Shown here one piece after another: positions 1-8,030 of a stretch of DNA of 37,121 bases. The notes beneath the pieces are model-generated. The model made no database searches. It was not told the DNA's origin and worked only from the letters and a program-made list of their open reading frames with translations. Source of the DNA: an uncultured Bacteroidales bacterium (GTDB lineage: Bacteria > Bacteroidota > Bacteroidia > Bacteroidales > Bacteroidaceae); the NCBI GenBank assembly GCA_946055775.1, contig CAMGHE010000008.1, positions 1 through 37,121 on the forward strand, written 5' to 3'. A program made the translations under genes and the position numbers. Position 1 is the first letter of the stretch. Each line of letters starts with the position of its first letter.

Positions 1-2083
1 CCCAGCAGGCCGTCACCAAGCGGGGCACGCACCCCATGAACCAGCCGTCGCTGTTTTCGTTCGTGGTGCCGGTCTTGGCGGCGATGTCGGCGGTGAAGTT
101 GTATTTGAATCGAAGGCGGCGGCCCGTACCTTGGTCCACGACGGCCCGTAACATGTCAATCATGTAGTAAGACGTCTGTTCGCTGATGACCTCTTCCATA
201 CGCGGGGTAAAGTCCGCAATGACGTTGCCCATGTTATCCTCAATACGGGTCACTAGGATAGGGGCGCAACGCAGACCTTTGTTGACAAAGGCGGTATAGG
301 CAGAAGCCATCTCGCCCACGGTAATCTCGCAGGCACCAAGGCAGAGCGGCATGGAGGGATAAATCTGGTTGTTGGCCACGCCCACATGATGCAGGAAATC
401 TACCAAACGCGTTCCCGTGGAGTCGATGAGGTGCATCACCTCGGCCGTCACCCAGTTGTTCGACTGGCTAAGACCCCATTTCAGCGTGACCTCTTCGCCA
501 TAGCGTGCCCGGCTGGTGTTGCGTGGCGTCCATTTGCCATATGTGCGCTGGACGTTCAGGACGGTATAGTTCGGGTCGTAGCCGTCCTCCATGGCCATGG
601 TATAGACGAAGGGCTTCATCGTCGATCCAACCTGTCTGCGACCGACCATAGCCATGTCATACTGGAAGTATTTGAAGTCGGGGCCGCCCACATAGGCCTT
701 GACGTAGCCGTTCGTAGGATCAATGGAAAGGAGACCGCTGCGCAGGAACGCCTTATAATAGCGTATGGAATCGAGGGGCGTCATTCGGGTGTCCTTCTCC
801 CCCTGATAGGTGAAGACCGTCATGTCGGTTGGGGTGTTGAAGGCCTTGACTATCTCCTCGTCGCTGAATCCGGCACGCTGCATCGTGCGGTAGCGGTCGC
901 TCTGCTTCATGGCTTTGTCAAGGTGGGCTTTCACCTCAGCCTTGGTCAGCGTGGCCGCATAGGGGAAATTGGCCTGTCCGCGGCCTTCGCTCTCAAAGTT
1001 AGGTTGCAGGTAGTGCCCTACATGAGCACGCACCGCCTCTTCGGCATAACGCTGCATGCGCGAGTCGATGGTGGTATAGATGCGCAGGCCATCGGTGTAG
1101 ATGTCGTAGGGCTTGCCATCCTTCTTATGGTTTTTGTTGCACCATCCGTAGAGCGGATCATTCTCCCAAGCCAACGAGTCGGAATAGTACTGACCCAACT
1201 GCCATTCTCTGTAATCGCTCTTCTTCGGTTTCTGCGCCATTAGTGCACGGCGAAGATATTCGCGCAGGTAAGCAGCCTGTCCATCTTTGTGGTCAATGCG
1301 ATGGAAATTGAGTTTTAGGGGTTCTTCGGCCAAACTATCACGCTCTTCTTCGCTCAGATAGCCCGCCTTGACCATCTGTGAGAGAACCACGTTGCGGCGC
1401 TCGCGGCAACGCTCGGGCACGCGGACTGGGTTGAAATAGGCGGGGTTCTTGCACATGCCTATCAGTGTGGCGGCCTCGTTGATGGAGAGGTCAGAGGGCT
1501 TCTTGTGAAAATAGACCCAGGCGGCCGTCTTGATACCAACGGCGTTGTGCAGGAAGTCGAAGTAGTTGAGATACAGTGTCAGAATCTCCTCCTTCGTATA
1601 GTAACGCTCGAGCTCAACAGCGATGACCCACTCGATGGTTTTCTGTGTCAGACGCTGGAGGGTGCTCTCGGCTGTTGAAGAATAGAGTTGCTTGGCCAAC
1701 TGTTGCGTGATGGTGCTACCGCCGCCAGCCTCTTTTTGCCGGAGCAGACCGTTCTTCACCAGAGCGCGGCCAAAGGCCTTGATGTCGATGCCAGAGTGGT
1801 CAAAGTAGCGGGCGTCCTCGGTGGCGATAAGGGCATTGAATACATGGGGCGAGATGCTGTCGTAGTCGGCAAAGATGCGGTTTTCGTTGCGCGACCATGT
1901 GCCCAGCAACGTGCCGTCGGACGAGAACACCTGTGAGGCGTATTTGCTGATGGGGCTTTGCAGTTCATCCAAAGGGGGCATGTACCCTATCCATCCCTTT
2001 TTGATAGACATGAACAGGAAGAAGATGCCAAGTATGACGAGTGTGTAGAAACACCAGATGACGATGAAGAATACTTTTCTCAT
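1..2083 (-). CDS. mrcA: Penicillin-binding protein 1A (class A, bifunctional), 3' end outside window
   Basis: This is a peptidoglycan glycosyltransferase/transpeptidase that polymerises and cross-links lipid II at the outer face of the inner membrane. Reading from ATG at 2083, 694 residues are visible. They comprise a short cytoplasmic tail and one membrane anchor (about 4-26), a GT51 domain with the catalytic EDARYFDH box (E89) and GGSTITQQLAKQL (about 121-133), and then a transpeptidase domain. In the latter I read GSTMKPF (nucleophile S487, K490), SQSNNW (S539-N542) and KTGTTNENSDGW (from K670). All key motifs are intact. The gene runs off the left edge shortly after the KTG motif, so the C-terminal tail is not seen. 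An in-frame stop lies upstream and no earlier ATG exists, which fixes the start. A TAAGTTTG box lies about 95 bases upstream. The symbol is by analogy to E. coli; the family assignment is firm. Confidence 0.95.
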   Translation of the reverse strand, partial: MRKVFFIVIWCFYTLVILGIFFLFMSIKKGWIGYMPPLDELQSPISKYASQVFSSDGTLLGTWSRNENRIFADYDSISPHVFNALIATEDARYFDHSGIDIKAFGRALVKNGLLRQKEAGGGSTITQQLAKQLYSSTAESTLQRLTQKTIEWVIAVELERYYTKEEILTLYLNYFDFLHNAVGIKTAAWVYFHKKPSDLSINEAATLIGMCKNPAYFNPVRVPERCRERRNVVLSQMVKAGYLSEEERDSLAEEPLKLNFHRIDHKDGQAAYLREYLRRALMAQKPKKSDYREWQLGQYYSDSLAWENDPLYGWCNKNHKKDGKPYDIYTDGLRIYTTIDSRMQRYAEEAVRAHVGHYLQPNFESEGRGQANFPYAATLTKAEVKAHLDKAMKQSDRYRTMQRAGFSDEEIVKAFNTPTDMTVFTYQGEKDTRMTPLDSIRYYKAFLRSGLLSIDPTNGYVKAYVGGPDFKYFQYDMAMVGRRQVGSTMKPFVYTMAMEDGYDPNYTVLNVQRTYGKWTPRNTSRARYGEEVTLKWGLSQSNNWVTAEVMHLIDSTGTRLVDFLHHVGVANNQIYPSMPLCLGACEITVGEMASAYTAFVNKGLRCAPILVTRIEDNMGNVIADFTPRMEEVISEQTSYYMIDMLRAVVDQGTGRRLRFKYNFTADIAAKTGTTNENSDGWFMGCVPRLVTACW

Positions 2084-2178
2084 GAACGGACTCTTGTGGA
2101 GAGCGTGTTGTTTGCTGTGAGGGAATTTTGGGGCGCAGTTTCTTCCTCAGGCGCGTAGTGGCCCAAGTAACTACACTG

Positions 2179-2186
2179 CAAACTTA
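2179..2186 (-). promoter_or_regulatory. -7 box (TAAGTTTG) of the PBP1A gene
   Basis: On the minus strand TAAGTTTG matches the Bacteroidota TAnnTTTG -7 element about 95 bases before the PBP1A ATG. The -33 position has only a weak TTC match, so the call rests mainly on the -7 box and the location. Confidence 0.5.
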
Positions 2187-2340
2187 CATATAATCTTTGG
2201 GACGGCGAACACTCGCCTTCCATATTCTTTCGGGCGTTTGCTTTTTTTATTTTATTGTTGCCCCAACAACTTCCTCATGGGCTTTTCGGGAAACTTAAAG
2301 ATAAGGCGTGTTCAGGAATTCTCCGTTTTCCGTCACGCAC

Positions 2341-3363
2341 TCAGCGAAAAAGTGGCAGGAGGTCGGCGAAGCGGTCGCAGACGATGTCGGCACCGCTGTG
2401 GTCTAGGGTCTGCCGGTCATGGTTGCCGTAGGTCACGGCCAGTGTGGGGCAGCCTGCCGCCTGTCCCATGGTCACGTCAAAGGTGGTATCGCCGACGACA
2501 AGGGCCTCGTTGGGGCACAACTGCATGTGGGTCAGGATACGACGAACGGCTTCGGGGGCGGGCTTCTTCTCCTTTACATCATCCTCGGCCACTACCATGT
2601 CTATCAGATGGGCTATGCCAAGGTTACCGCAGAGTTCTGCTACAGAACGGTGTCCGCGGCTTGTGGCGATGGCAATCTTGACCCCATTGCTTCTGAGGGT
2701 TGCGAGCGTACCGCTGATGCCAGAAAACAGGGTGACGTGCTTCGTGCCAATTTCTTCGAACAGTTGGCGGTAGGTGGCGACCATATCCTCGGTCTGCGCA
2801 CCATCCCCTTGGGTCAGCAATGCTATCGACTGGCTCAAGGGAAGGCCTATGGTGCGGCAGATGGCGTCGGACGACGGGGCCGGCAGATGGTGGGCGTCGA
2901 AGGTGGCGCTCATGGTGCGGACGATGCCATCTGAGGTGTCGGCCAGCGTGCCGTCAAAGTCGAGAATGACCAGGCGCAGACGTTCGGCGAAGGGCGAGCG
3001 GGCTGAAAGCCGGCATGTGGCGCTGCCGGTATAGCCGGGCATGGGCGGACAGCATTTCGTTATGCTCACCTCGGCCTGGCGGATGCGCAGGTCTAGGGAG
3101 AACAGACTGCGGAGCAGGCGTCCGGCCACGTTTTCTAGAAGTTCAGACGGCGTGGCCATTACTGCGCTGGCGCGCTGATAGACGCGCGAATAATCTACGG
3201 TACCCTCCAGGGCGTCAGCGTCCACAGCCTGTTGTGTCTGGCTCACCTCGAGACAGACGGAGACCAGGTAGTCTCCGCCTATTTCCCGTTCCTGGGGCAT
3301 CACGCCGTGGTAGGCGTGAAACTTCATGTCACTCAATAGAATCTGTAGGCTTTCTGTCTGCAT
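2341..3363 (-). CDS. folB: Dihydroneopterin aldolase (FolB) fused to a HAD-family phosphatase
   Basis: Residues 1-115 are a complete FolB. They show HAYHGVMPQERE (Y18, H19, catalytic Glu near 25), SELLENVA (73-80) and SITKCCPPMPG with the conserved Lys103. FolB cleaves dihydroneopterin to 6-hydroxymethyl-dihydropterin and glycolaldehyde. After a linker of about 15 residues comes a complete haloacid-dehalogenase phosphatase: motif I DFDGTLADT (D135, D137), motif II ATSRG (234-237), motif III Lys in KEKKPAPE (265-267) and motif IV GDTTFD (291-296), with a phosphoglycolate-phosphatase-like cap between motifs I and II. There is one uninterrupted reading frame and no internal start preference, so this is a real fusion rather than two adjacent genes. 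Both active sites look intact. The substrate of the HAD half is not known; a pterin phosphate or the glycolaldehyde branch are possibilities (inference). It follows the exporter gene after a terminator. Confidence 0.9.
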   Translation of the reverse strand: MQTESLQILLSDMKFHAYHGVMPQEREIGGDYLVSVCLEVSQTQQAVDADALEGTVDYSRVYQRASAVMATPSELLENVAGRLLRSLFSLDLRIRQAEVSITKCCPPMPGYTGSATCRLSARSPFAERLRLVILDFDGTLADTSDGIVRTMSATFDAHHLPAPSSDAICRTIGLPLSQSIALLTQGDGAQTEDMVATYRQLFEEIGTKHVTLFSGISGTLATLRSNGVKIAIATSRGHRSVAELCGNLGIAHLIDMVVAEDDVKEKKPAPEAVRRILTHMQLCPNEALVVGDTTFDVTMGQAAGCPTLAVTYGNHDRQTLDHSGADIVCDRFADLLPLFR

Positions 3364-3385
3364 GCTTAGGGCTTGTTGGCAAAAG

Positions 3386-3420
3386 AAAGAGGGTGCATCG
3401 TTCCTTGACGCACCCTCTTT
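3386..3420 (-). terminator. Intrinsic terminator after the polysaccharide exporter gene
   Basis: An 11-bp perfect inverted repeat (3386-3396 with 3410-3420, AAAGAGGGTGC arms) has a 13-base loop. On the minus strand it is followed by CTTTT. It sits 31 bases after the exporter stop and 23 bases before the FolB-HAD start, so any FolB-HAD transcription from upstream must read through it. Confidence 0.8.
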
Positions 3421-3450
3421 GGGGGTTGGTTAACTCTGTGTCGATAGAGG

Positions 3451-5949
3451 TTATTTCACGAGTGTGGCTATCACGGCAGCCAGGGTGGCTGTGATGGAGC
3501 CCATACTGATGATTTCCGGGACGGATAGGCCGCGCTTCTTGCTCTTTGAGGGCACGACGATGCTGCAGCCTGGCTGGATGTCCTTAGACGACTTGATAGG
3601 CGTCACCGTACCGTTCATGTTGACGGCAAAGATGCGGTGCTTGCGGGCGTTGGTGCTGTAGCCGCCGGCCTGGTCTATGTAGTAACTGGCTTTAGCGCCC
3701 TGCTTGTAGGCTACAGTGTTGGGGAAAAGCACTTCGCCGTTGATGGACACCGTGTTGTTAAACTGCGGGACGATGAGGCGGTCGCCTTCGCGCAGGACGA
3801 TGTCCCAGCGCTCGCTACCCGGGTTCTGCATGGCCATCTCCAGGTTGATACCCACGTTAAATTGGGTGCTGAAGTCCATCTTGCGTAGGTCCACGCTGTC
3901 GCCGCTCTGTGCAGCCTTGCGCATGGCTTGCTGTTGTATCTTCTCGTCCTCCGTCATGCGGCGTATCAAGACAGCGCCCTTAGCATAGGCACCTTCGTTC
4001 AGTCCGCCACAGTCTTTTATCAGGTGGCTCAGGCGATAGCCCGTATTGGTAATGGTGTATTGTCCGCCGAAAGCCACTTCGCCTTCTACCGAGACGTGCT
4101 GCTGGCTAGTGTAACTGGGCGAGCGGCGCACATAAACCTCATCGAAGGGCATGAGGGTGAAGCCAGGCTTGCCCTGGACCACGAAGCCGTCCTTCAGCGA
4201 GAAGGAATAGTTTTCTGCCACGGTCGCTGCCGACTGGGTGGCCATGGCGTTAGTCACTCTTCGTGAAACGTCCACCTTGACCAGCGATGCAGCATCGGTC
4301 AGACCGCCAGCCTGCAGGATAAGGTCTTCGAGCGTCGTATTGTCGGCATATTCATACTCGCCAGGGTAGAACACCTCGCCGCTGATGGTCAGTTTGCGGC
4401 TGGCGGTAAGGTCAGTGTGGCTGGGAACATAAAGGATGTCTTCGTTACGCAGGGCTACGTCGGGCTCGGTATGCTCCATGATACCCTTTAGATTCAGTGC
4501 CAGCACTTCAAGCGTGCGGTCTTGCTTGCGGCGGTGCATGACGCCGCGTTCGCGTATGGCATCCTCCGTCAGTCCACCCGCTTTGGCGATAAGTTGGCTG
4601 ACCGTCGTCACCTGTCCGTCGGCCTGATACATGCCAGGGCGAAAGACGGCGCCGCGCACCTCTACCATGTTGCTGAAGCGGTTTAGGGTGGAGTCGATGG
4701 CCACAGAGTCGCCGTCCATCACTTGGAAGCGGCCCAGGTCAAACTCGTCAATGGTGTGTACCGATTGCTCATTGCCACTTCTGCGGATGAGCCGCACCTG
4801 CTGCGTCCAGGCATTGCCAGCAAAGCCGCCGGCATAGGCGATGAGCGTAGCCACGCTTTCGTCCTTCTTCATCTCGTAGAGCATGGGGCGCTTCACCTTG
4901 CCTGTGATTTCCACCAAGCAGTCGTAGGGCGATACGATGATGACGTCGCCCGAGGCTAGACGGATGTCGCCTGTCAGTTTGCCGTTCAGGATGTAGTCGT
5001 AGACATCCACCGTGGTCACTTCGCGTCCCTGACGATACACCTTGATGTTGCGCAGTGTACCGATTTCGGTGGGGCCGCCGGCCATGTACAACGCATGAAA
5101 GACGGTGGCAAAGGCTGAGAGGTTGAAGGTGCCAGGTCGGTTTACAGCGCCCATCACATTGACGGTGATGCTCTTGGTCTGACCGATGGTCAGGCGAATC
5201 TGCGAACCGCTGAAACGCCCGCCAAGGGTTGAGCGAAGGCGGCTGTTGGCCTGTTCTACGGTCAGGCCGCCCACTTGTACGGGACCGTAGCCTTCGATGT
5301 CGATGCAGCCCTCGGGCGATACGGTGACGTCGAACGAGCGTACCGATGCTCCCCATACGTCCACCAAGACGGCGTCGCCAGGCCCCAACCGGTAGTCGGA
5401 AGGGGTGGGGATGTTCATGTCGGGGGTGAACGTGAGGTCTGCGCTTTGGAAGATGTCGTGCCCGAAGATACGACTGCGCGACGTCTCACTGGGGAAGAAG
5501 TCGCTCAGGATGGCAGCCGAGTCGGGGAAGAGGTAATCGGTCGATTCGAGGTAAGCCTCTTCGTCAGCCTGGCCTCCGGGACGGTAGCCCAGACTCTTCC
5601 CCCTACTGTCGCGGTGGTTCTGCCCCTGGCCTTTAGCGGAGGTGTTCTGGTTATGGCGCAGGCGCTGCTCGGCCTGTCCTTTGCCTGTCAGGTCGCGCGC
5701 TCCGAGTTGTCCGTTGCTGCTCTGGCGTTCGTATTTGCGGCGGATGCGCTGCAGTTGTGTGACGGGCACGCCGCGTTCTATGAGTTGCTTGACGATGACG
5801 TCCTGTTGCTTTCCCTTCTCGCGTTCCTTGACGATGTAATCCATGACCTGCCGGTCTGTCATCGGCGAGTTCTCCTGTGCGTACATGGCTGTAAACGAAC
5901 AGGTAAAAAGGATAAGGATAAAGAATGACTTGAATCGCTCTGTTTTCAT
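3451..5949 (-). CDS. Polysaccharide biosynthesis/export protein with multiple SLBB domains (Wza-like)
   Basis: This is an 832-residue periplasmic/outer-membrane exporter of the Wza/OPX superfamily. The start at 5949 (MKTERFKSFF) is chosen over an upstream in-frame ATG because it gives a clean signal peptide (cut near AMYAQ, residue 25). After a charged Gln/Arg-rich stretch comes the polysaccharide-export core (DYRLGPGDAVLVDVWG). I count about six SLBB repeats, each with a G-x-V-x-x-P-G-like beta segment followed by an AGG turn. The last residues (SITATLAAVIATLV) form a hydrophobic helix that could be the C-terminal membrane segment. The many SLBB domains make it longer than E. coli Wza (about 380 residues) but usual for Bacteroidota. 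It lies just downstream of the initiating sugar transferase (92-base gap), consistent with a surface-polysaccharide operon. No Wzc-type kinase is in the window. Confidence 0.9.
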   Translation of the reverse strand: MKTERFKSFFILILFTCSFTAMYAQENSPMTDRQVMDYIVKEREKGKQQDVIVKQLIERGVPVTQLQRIRRKYERQSSNGQLGARDLTGKGQAEQRLRHNQNTSAKGQGQNHRDSRGKSLGYRPGGQADEEAYLESTDYLFPDSAAILSDFFPSETSRSRIFGHDIFQSADLTFTPDMNIPTPSDYRLGPGDAVLVDVWGASVRSFDVTVSPEGCIDIEGYGPVQVGGLTVEQANSRLRSTLGGRFSGSQIRLTIGQTKSITVNVMGAVNRPGTFNLSAFATVFHALYMAGGPTEIGTLRNIKVYRQGREVTTVDVYDYILNGKLTGDIRLASGDVIIVSPYDCLVEITGKVKRPMLYEMKKDESVATLIAYAGGFAGNAWTQQVRLIRRSGNEQSVHTIDEFDLGRFQVMDGDSVAIDSTLNRFSNMVEVRGAVFRPGMYQADGQVTTVSQLIAKAGGLTEDAIRERGVMHRRKQDRTLEVLALNLKGIMEHTEPDVALRNEDILYVPSHTDLTASRKLTISGEVFYPGEYEYADNTTLEDLILQAGGLTDAASLVKVDVSRRVTNAMATQSAATVAENYSFSLKDGFVVQGKPGFTLMPFDEVYVRRSPSYTSQQHVSVEGEVAFGGQYTITNTGYRLSHLIKDCGGLNEGAYAKGAVLIRRMTEDEKIQQQAMRKAAQSGDSVDLRKMDFSTQFNVGINLEMAMQNPGSERWDIVLREGDRLIVPQFNNTVSINGEVLFPNTVAYKQGAKASYYIDQAGGYSTNARKHRIFAVNMNGTVTPIKSSKDIQPGCSIVVPSKSKKRGLSVPEIISMGSITATLAAVIATLVK

Positions 5950-6041
5950 GGTCTGTAGAGTTGTGGGTCGTCGCTGTGCCTTTTGGCAGCGGCGATATGG
6001 GATGAGGGCCATTGGTTTATGGCCCGTTTGTTTCGTTGCGT

Positions 6042-6680
6042 TCAGAGGGACGGGCGTTTGTCACCGCAGATGACTACGCGTATGGTGCGCAGTATTAGTC
6101 GGAGGTCACCTCCCAGCGTGGCGTGCTCAAGATAGTCGAGGTCAAACTCCAGCCGCCGCGTCATCTTTTCGATGCTGTCGGTATAGCCGTTAACCAGGGT
6201 GGCTTCTGACGTGAGTCCAGGGCGTATCTGAAACAGCGCCGGGTAACGGGGGTCGCGCTCTGTGATGAGGCGGACGAAGTAGGGACGTTCGGGTCGCGGG
6301 CCGACGACGGACATGTCGCCGCGAAGCACATTCCACAACTGTGGCAACTCATCCAGATGGTGGCGGCGAAGGACGGCACCGATACGCGTCAGGCGCGGGT
6401 CGCCAGGACATTCCAAACGGGGCTTATCTACCTCGGCATTGACCTTCATCGTCCGAAACTTCAAGATGTTGAATACGCGGCCGCCAAGTCCTTGTCGCTC
6501 CTGTCGGTAGAACACATGCCGACCGCCCCCAATGAAGAGGATGAGGCACAGTAAGGCCATGATGGGCCATACTGTGGCTATCCCCACAAGGGCGAATACC
6601 ACGTCAAAGGCCCGCTTCAGACGACGCTCTGTGGGCGTCATCCTGAAACAGATGCCTTCGTAAGGACAAGGTTCGGACAT
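6042..6680 (-). CDS. Undecaprenyl-phosphate sugar phosphotransferase (bacterial sugar transferase, WcaJ/WbaP C-terminal type)
   Basis: This 212-residue initiating glycosyltransferase moves a sugar-1-phosphate to undecaprenyl phosphate on the inner face of the membrane. It has the hallmarks of the PF02397 family: an N-terminal RLKRAFDVVFALVG helix that enters the membrane, LKFRTMK, the HHLDELPQLWNVLRGDMS segment containing the catalytic Asp-Glu pair, and VGPRPERPYFV. It lacks the extra N-terminal helices of full WbaP, so it is the short monotopic form. A second ATG at 6641 (MTPTERRLKRAFDV) matches the usual N-terminus of the family and could be the true start. The downstream SLBB exporter suggests both serve one exopolysaccharide or capsule pathway. 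The sugar specificity cannot be told from sequence. Confidence 0.9.
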   Translation of the reverse strand: MSEPCPYEGICFRMTPTERRLKRAFDVVFALVGIATVWPIMALLCLILFIGGGRHVFYRQERQGLGGRVFNILKFRTMKVNAEVDKPRLECPGDPRLTRIGAVLRRHHLDELPQLWNVLRGDMSVVGPRPERPYFVRLITERDPRYPALFQIRPGLTSEATLVNGYTDSIEKMTRRLEFDLDYLEHATLGGDLRLILRTIRVVICGDKRPSL

Positions 6681-6818
6681 GTTTTATTGGGCGTGATTAG
6701 GGATTGAATGGGGGCTGGCGGTGTGTCAGCATGCTTATATTTACTATTGTTAACGGAGAAATCGGGCTTTTATTGTGACTGTCGCTCAGCGATTGTTATT
6801 CCGTTTTTGTTTGCCGAG

Positions 6819-7331
6819 TCATTGCTCTTGGATCCGGCGTTTCTCTGGGCGGTGGAAGATGAAGGTGGATGGCGCCTTGACTAGTTTCCTTTTCACCACA
6901 TATCGCAGGGCATTGCCTCCTACGGCTTCATAGGTCAGCGCGGTGTCGCCCTTGAGGGTGAGTTGGGCTGTTTGCGCGTCGCCACCCGTGTCGTTGGCCA
7001 ACCGTACCGTCAGGACATTCTTCTGCCGGGTGCAGGTGGTGACAATCCATGTGCCGTAGATGCCGCTGCCTGCCATGTAACCGTGTGTCGGGCCTAGAAA
7101 CCCATAGTCGGGCACCTCTATACTTTCGTTCTGGGTGTCGAGGACCAGTTTGACCTGCGGGTTACTGCAAACCCATACGCCGTCGTAGCCCGCTGCTGTG
7201 CTGTCGGCCACGCAAAGGCTGGCGGCGTCAGTAGATGCACTGCCGCTGTCGCTAGGATGCGGCAACGGGAAAATACTGGCTGTAAGAGCCAGCATCATGA
7301 GTGGAGTGGTCAGAAGGATAGGGTGTACCAT
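6819..7331 (-). CDS. Small secreted protein of unknown function
   Basis: This is a 170-residue protein I do not recognise. The N-terminus (MVHPILLTTPLMMLALTAS) is a plausible signal peptide. The mature part starts with a Ser/Ala/Asp-rich stretch and continues with alternating beta-strand-like segments (YDGVWVCSNPQVKLVLDTQ, LTLKGDTALTYEAVGG) and a basic C-terminus. Two cysteines in the middle (CSNP and TTCTR) could form a disulphide. Short beta-rich lipocalin-like or extracytoplasmic 'DUF' proteins look similar, but no diagnostic motif is seen. It starts 24 bases after the FHA gene and is probably co-transcribed with it. Confidence 0.65.
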   Translation of the reverse strand: MVHPILLTTPLMMLALTASIFPLPHPSDSGSASTDAASLCVADSTAAGYDGVWVCSNPQVKLVLDTQNESIEVPDYGFLGPTHGYMAGSGIYGTWIVTTCTRQKNVLTVRLANDTGGDAQTAQLTLKGDTALTYEAVGGNALRYVVKRKLVKAPSTFIFHRPEKRRIQEQ

Positions 7332-7355
7332 GGAGAACGTCGGGGTAGGGTGGGT

Positions 7356-7880
7356 CTATTCTTCGCTGTTGGTTTCGCCCTCGCGCAGTATCATCGTCGT
7401 CGCCCCGATGGTGATGATGTCGCCCTCATGGATGTCCACGCGGGCGCGGTCGGGGAGGATGTCGTTGAAGAGAAAGGTGCCAGTGTTCGAGGGGGCGTCG
7501 CGCAGGATGAACCGTGCGTTCTGGCCGTCCGGCTTCGGCTTGACGGTGATAATGCAGTGGGTTGTATCGACGCTCGGGTCAACGGTCTTGAATGCGGCAT
7601 TGGCCTTGGTGCCCTTGACGTGGCGGCCCACCACGTTTTCGCCTTCGTAGAGAGGAATCTCTTGCTTCAGGTGAAAGGCATTCTCGATGACCACCAGCCG
7701 GCCATAGACCTGACGCTCTTCTTCCTGCTCTTCTTCTACAGGGGGCTTGGCGCCGGGGATGCGCAGGCGGAACTGCTTGTGGCATTCGGGGCACTCGAAG
7801 ACCAGGATGCGTCCGGGCTCGTAGCGGCTGTCGTCGAAGAGAATGGGCTCATCGCATTTGGGGCAACGTATTCTTTTCAT
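7356..7880 (-). CDS. Zinc-ribbon plus FHA-domain protein
   Basis: This 174-residue cytoplasmic protein is probably a phosphopeptide reader. The start at 7880 (MKRIRCPKCDEP) is preferred over an ATG 14 codons upstream because it begins directly with the zinc ribbon. The ribbon has CPKC (about 6-9) and CPEC (about 30-33), the MJ0042-type CxxC...CxxC finger. An acidic linker (EEEQEEERQ) leads to a forkhead-associated domain with the expected landmarks: the VGRH loop, a Ser then His near SVDTTHC, and the Asn-Thr-Gly turn in SNTGTFLFND. FHA domains bind phosphothreonine peptides; no Ser/Thr kinase or phosphatase is in the window, so the partner is unknown. It is followed by the 170-residue secreted protein in what looks like a two-gene unit. 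Confidence 0.85.
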   Translation of the reverse strand: MKRIRCPKCDEPILFDDSRYEPGRILVFECPECHKQFRLRIPGAKPPVEEEQEEERQVYGRLVVIENAFHLKQEIPLYEGENVVGRHVKGTKANAAFKTVDPSVDTTHCIITVKPKPDGQNARFILRDAPSNTGTFLFNDILPDRARVDIHEGDIITIGATTMILREGETNSEE

Positions 7881-8030
7881 GGCGTTCGTGAGGTGGCGGG
7901 AATGGTTCTGATGTGTGAACATACAAAAGGCGCGAAAACCTTGGTTGGTCCTCGCACCCCCGCTGTAGTTACCTATTTATATTGTGTGGAGGGAATGGCC
8001 GGCATGATACTTGTGCTGTGTCGGGAAGCG

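Noticed and set aside
2255-2269. Hairpin TTGTTG-CCC-CAACAA as a terminator for the FolB-HAD gene
   Set aside because: On the minus strand it is followed by A-rich, not T-rich, sequence; the stem is short and AT-rich.
5950-6012. Upstream ATG extension of the SLBB exporter (21 residues)
   Set aside because: It would bury the signal peptide; the ATG at 5949 gives a normal exported start.
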